Origin: Pseudomonas saudiphocaensis
Lineage (GTDB): Bacteria; Pseudomonadota; Gammaproteobacteria; Pseudomonadales; Pseudomonadaceae
Length of the DNA: 64,000 nucleotides
Assembly (NCBI RefSeq): GCF_000756775.1
Contig: NZ_CCSF01000001.1
Location: forward strand, 248,001 to 312,000
Direction of reading: 5' to 3'
Part shown: positions 61,912 through 64,000 of the stretch, piece after piece
Layout: every line of letters starts with the position of its first letter
Position numbering within the stretch: the first letter of the stretch is position 1
Translations under genes and position numbers: made by a program
Notes under the pieces: model-generated
The model's input: the letters and a program-made list of their open reading frames with translations, nothing else
What the model was told of the DNA's origin: nothing
The model's database searches: none

Positions 61912-62056
61912 TGCTATGCCCTTTTCTTATGGTTTTACCAGGCGTCAGAAGCCGGTGCGGGGCTGCCGCCGGGCAGGCCGCAACCGGCTTTGAGCTAATA
62001 TCTGTGTTCTTCAGGGAAGGTTCGCCTCCCGCTGAAAGGATCACGGTGACCGTTGA

Positions 62057-62083
62057 GGGGCTGGTGCACGCAAGGCCAGCCCC
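62057..62083 (-). terminator. Hairpin between the aldehyde dehydrogenase and eutH genes
   Basis: GGGGCTGG and CCAGCCCC form an 8-bp stem with an 11-base loop, 15 bases after the dehydrogenase stop codon on the minus strand. No T-run follows, so it may be partial or RNA-stabilising. Confidence 0.5.
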
Positions 62084-62097
62084 CATCAGGTTTCAGG

Positions 62098-63618
62098 TTA
62101 GAAGAACCCGAGCGGGTTGATGTCGTAGCTGACGAGCAGGTTCTTGGTCTGCTGGTAATGATCGAGCATCATCTTGTGGGTTTCGCGGCCGACGCCGGAT
62201 TTCTTGTAGCCACCGAACGCGGCATGCGCCGGATACAGGTGGTAGCAGTTGGTCCAGACGCGACCGGCCTTGATCCCGCGGCCCATGCGGTAGGCGCGGT
62301 TGATGTCGCGGGTCCAGACGCCGGCACCCAGACCGAACTCGGTGTCGTTGGCAATCGCCAGGGCTTCGGCCTCGTCCTTGAAGGTGGTCACGGCCACCAC
62401 CGGCCCGAAGATCTCTTCCTGGAACACGCGCATCTTGTTGTGGCCCTTGATCAGGGTCGGCTGCACGTAGTAACCGGTCGACAGGCTGCCTTCCAGCTTC
62501 TCGGCGGCACCACCGGTGAGGATCTCGGCGCCTTCGCCGCGGGCGATATCCATGTAGGAGAGGATCTTGTCGAACTGCTGCTCGGACGCCTGGGCACCGA
62601 CCATGGTCTCGGTATCCAGCGGGTTGCCGCGCTTGATCTGGGCGATCTTCTTCATCACCACTTCCATGAAGGGCTCGAAGATCGATTCTTGGATCACCGC
62701 ACGTGACGGACAGGTGCAGACCTCACCCTGGTTGAAGAACGCCAGCACCATGCCTTCAGCGGCCTTCTCGATGAACTCGGGTTCGGCCTTCATGATGTCT
62801 TCGAAGAAGATGTTCGGGCTCTTGCCACCCAGCTCCACAGTGCTGGGGATGATGTTCTCGGCGGCGCACTTCATGATGTGCGAACCGACCGGAGTCGAGC
62901 CGGTGAAGGCGATCTTGGCGATGCGGGTGCTGGTGGTCAGCGCCTGACCAGCTTCACGGCCGAAGCCCTGCACGATGTTCAGCACGCCCGGTGGCAGCAG
63001 GTCACCAACCAGCTCGGCGAAGATGGTGATCGACAGCGGGGTCTGCTCGGCGGGCTTCAGTACCACGCAGTTGCCGGCAGCCAGCGCCGGAGCCAGTTTC
63101 CAGGCAGCCATCAGGAACGGGAAGTTCCACGGGATGATCTGCCCGACCACGCCCAGCGGCTCGTGGAAATGGTACGCGGCGGTGTGTTCGTTGATCTCCG
63201 CGGCGCTGCCTTCCTGGGCCCGCAGGCAACCGGCAAAGTAGCGGAAGTGGTCAGCCGCCAGTGGGATGTCGGCGTTCAGGGTTTCACGCACGGCCTTGCC
63301 GTTGTCCCAGGTTTCGGTGACGGCGAGTTTTTCCAGGTTGGCTTCGATGCGGTCGGCGATCTTCAGCAGGACCAGCGAGCGCTCCTGCACGGAGGTCTTG
63401 CCCCAGGCATCGGCGGCGGCATGGGCGGCGTCCAGGGCCTTGTCGATGTCCTCGGCGCCCGAGCGCGGGAATTCAGCGATGACTTCGCCGTTGACCGGCG
63501 AGGTGTTGACGAAATATTCACCCTTCACCGGAGCGACGAACTCGCCACCGATGTAGTTGCCGTAGCGAGGCTTGAAGGAAATTACGGCGCCTGCGGTACC
63601 GGGTTGGGCGTAGATCAT
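62098..63618 (-). CDS. exaC: NAD-dependent aldehyde dehydrogenase (ExaC/AcoD type)
   Basis: This cytosolic enzyme of 506 residues oxidises acetaldehyde to acetate. The catalytic Glu262 is in VELGGKSPN and the nucleophile Cys301 in [19 protein letters not shown] and FTGSTPVG are the NAD-binding segments. ExaC-type enzymes occur beside eut genes in Pseudomonas (PA4022 region). It lies upstream of eutH with a 186-base gap and is probably the first gene of the eut transcript; GGAGG lies seven bases before the ATG. Confidence 0.9.
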   Translation of the reverse strand: MIYAQPGTAGAVISFKPRYGNYIGGEFVAPVKGEYFVNTSPVNGEVIAEFPRSGAEDIDKALDAAHAAADAWGKTSVQERSLVLLKIADRIEANLEKLAVTETWDNGKAVRETLNADIPLAADHFRYFAGCLRAQEGSAAEINEHTAAYHFHEPLGVVGQIIPWNFPFLMAAWKLAPALAAGNCVVLKPAEQTPLSITIFAELVGDLLPPGVLNIVQGFGREAGQALTTSTRIAKIAFTGSTPVGSHIMKCAAENIIPSTVELGGKSPNIFFEDIMKAEPEFIEKAAEGMVLAFFNQGEVCTCPSRAVIQESIFEPFMEVVMKKIAQIKRGNPLDTETMVGAQASEQQFDKILSYMDIARGEGAEILTGGAAEKLEGSLSTGYYVQPTLIKGHNKMRVFQEEIFGPVVAVTTFKDEAEALAIANDTEFGLGAGVWTRDINRAYRMGRGIKAGRVWTNCYHLYPAHAAFGGYKKSGVGRETHKMMLDHYQQTKNLLVSYDINPLGFF

Positions 63619-63706
63619 GGGAATCCTCCGAAGGATAACTCTTGTAATAATTGATGCACTGGCTGAATCTCAGCGCGGCTCAGGTTGATCATGAGTCAGT
63701 TTCATG

Positions 63707-63721
63707 GGGTCAACTTGACCC
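63707..63721. promoter_or_regulatory. Palindrome in the promoter region of the eut cluster
   Basis: GGGTCAA-C-TTGACCC is a perfect 15-bp palindrome, 89 bases upstream of the aldehyde dehydrogenase start. The half-site GTCAACTT occurs again at 63747-63754, 38 bases away. This fits a regulator operator in the divergent gap between the eut genes and the gene at 63906, but the regulator is not identified. Confidence 0.5.
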
Positions 63722-63905
63722 GGACAAAGCTCTGCTGTCGTCTAGAGTCAACTTCGTGGTGAGATGTCGCAGGTCTCGGAGGCGTCCGGTCAGGCACGGC
63801 CCAGTGCGTTGTTCTGGCCGGAGGGTAGAAGCGGGCTTGGCGCCGCCCAGTAGTCGCGGTGTGTTTCTTGCTTCAAGTCGCGGAAAGTTAGGTGTGGAGG
63901 CATAG

Positions 63906-64000
63906 ATGAGTTCCTTTTTCGATCAGTCAGATGCATCTGCCGGCCTGGCACTTGTCACCACGGGACAGAAACACGCAGGCGTCCTGGCGGCGGCTGCCAG
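63906..64000 (+). CDS. Start of an unidentified gene, cut by the window end
   Basis: ATG at 63906 follows GGAGG by six bases and opens a frame of 31 codons (MSSFFDQSDASAGLALVTTG and onward) that runs off the window. It is divergent from the eut cluster, a usual position for its regulator; the residues seen do not show a domain, so this is only a guess. Confidence 0.6.
   Translation, partial: MSSFFDQSDASAGLALVTTGQKHAGVLAAAA

Noticed and set aside
60490-61998. 502-codon plus-strand frame opposite eutH
   Set aside because: Antisense frame rich in His, Gln and Asp typical of reverse-frame reading of membrane-protein genes; no support.
61912-62097. Cobalamin riboswitch upstream of eutH
   Set aside because: No B12-box or the conserved core elements were found in either strand of the gap.
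63790-63815. Sigma-54 type promoter (GGCACG...TGCG) before the truncated gene
   Set aside because: The spacing between the GG and GC elements is one base too long (13 instead of 12).

Overview
The window looks like a chromosome segment of a gamma-proteobacterium of the Pseudomonas / Stutzerimonas (P. stutzeri) type. The G+C is high, and the left third (prc, quinone oxidoreductase, apeB, rluA, minE-minD-minC, an LpxL-family acyltransferase, DUF485-actP) is in an order I recall from P. aeruginosa PA3234-PA3257. A compatible-solute trio for N-acetylglutaminylglutamine amide (NAGGN) is present, as are Pseudomonas-style REP palindromes. No phage, IS element, CRISPR array, rRNA or tRNA was seen. 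The window cuts a gene at each end.

Layout. 0-8 kb: housekeeping genes (Prc protease, qor, apeB, rluA, min operon, lipid A acyltransferase). 8-13 kb: an MlaA-like protein overlapping an alpha/beta hydrolase gene, DUF2061, then DUF485-actP (acetate uptake). 13-16 kb: SDR, CynX-type MFS, a hypothetical gene, yheU. 16-21 kb: the NAGGN operon asnO-like, ngg, M42 peptidase. 21-28 kb: LysR with divergent DUF1127 gene, mnmC, polyphosphate:AMP phosphotransferase, fumC, DUF2059, BolA-like. 28-38 kb: trhO, DsbA-like, ABC exporter, chemoreceptor, APC permease, YdjM-like, arfB, MFS. 38.5-47 kb: a LysR gene divergent from a complete itaconate-degradation cluster (ich, acyl-CoA dehydrogenase, VOC, MmgE/PrpD, ict, ccl) plus a TRAP binding protein. 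47-52.6 kb: a sodium:solute symporter with a 43-codon small-subunit gene, a second class III CoA-transferase, acsA. 52.6-54.4 kb: MscS-like channel, periplasmic rhodanese. 54.7-63.6 kb: an ethanolamine cluster without microcompartment genes (aldehyde dehydrogenase, eutH, eutA, a one-chain EutB-EutC fusion, then separate eutB and eutC). A truncated gene starts at 63906.

How the genes fit together. Ethanolamine enters through EutH and is split by adenosylcobalamin-dependent EutBC to acetaldehyde and ammonia, with EutA reactivating the enzyme. The aldehyde dehydrogenase makes acetate and AcsA makes acetyl-CoA; ActP imports external acetate. Itaconate degradation also ends in acetyl-CoA plus pyruvate. 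The most unusual item is the 731-residue EutB-EutC fusion at 56947-59142. It keeps most catalytic positions of the EutB half but has alanine where E. coli EutB has the substrate-contacting Asp362, while the separate EutB next to it keeps that Asp. This suggests a second B12-dependent lyase with a different substrate, or a regulatory or structural role, under the same EutA. A second oddity is a TRAP binding protein left without its membrane subunits, where P. aeruginosa (as I recall it) has the full system.
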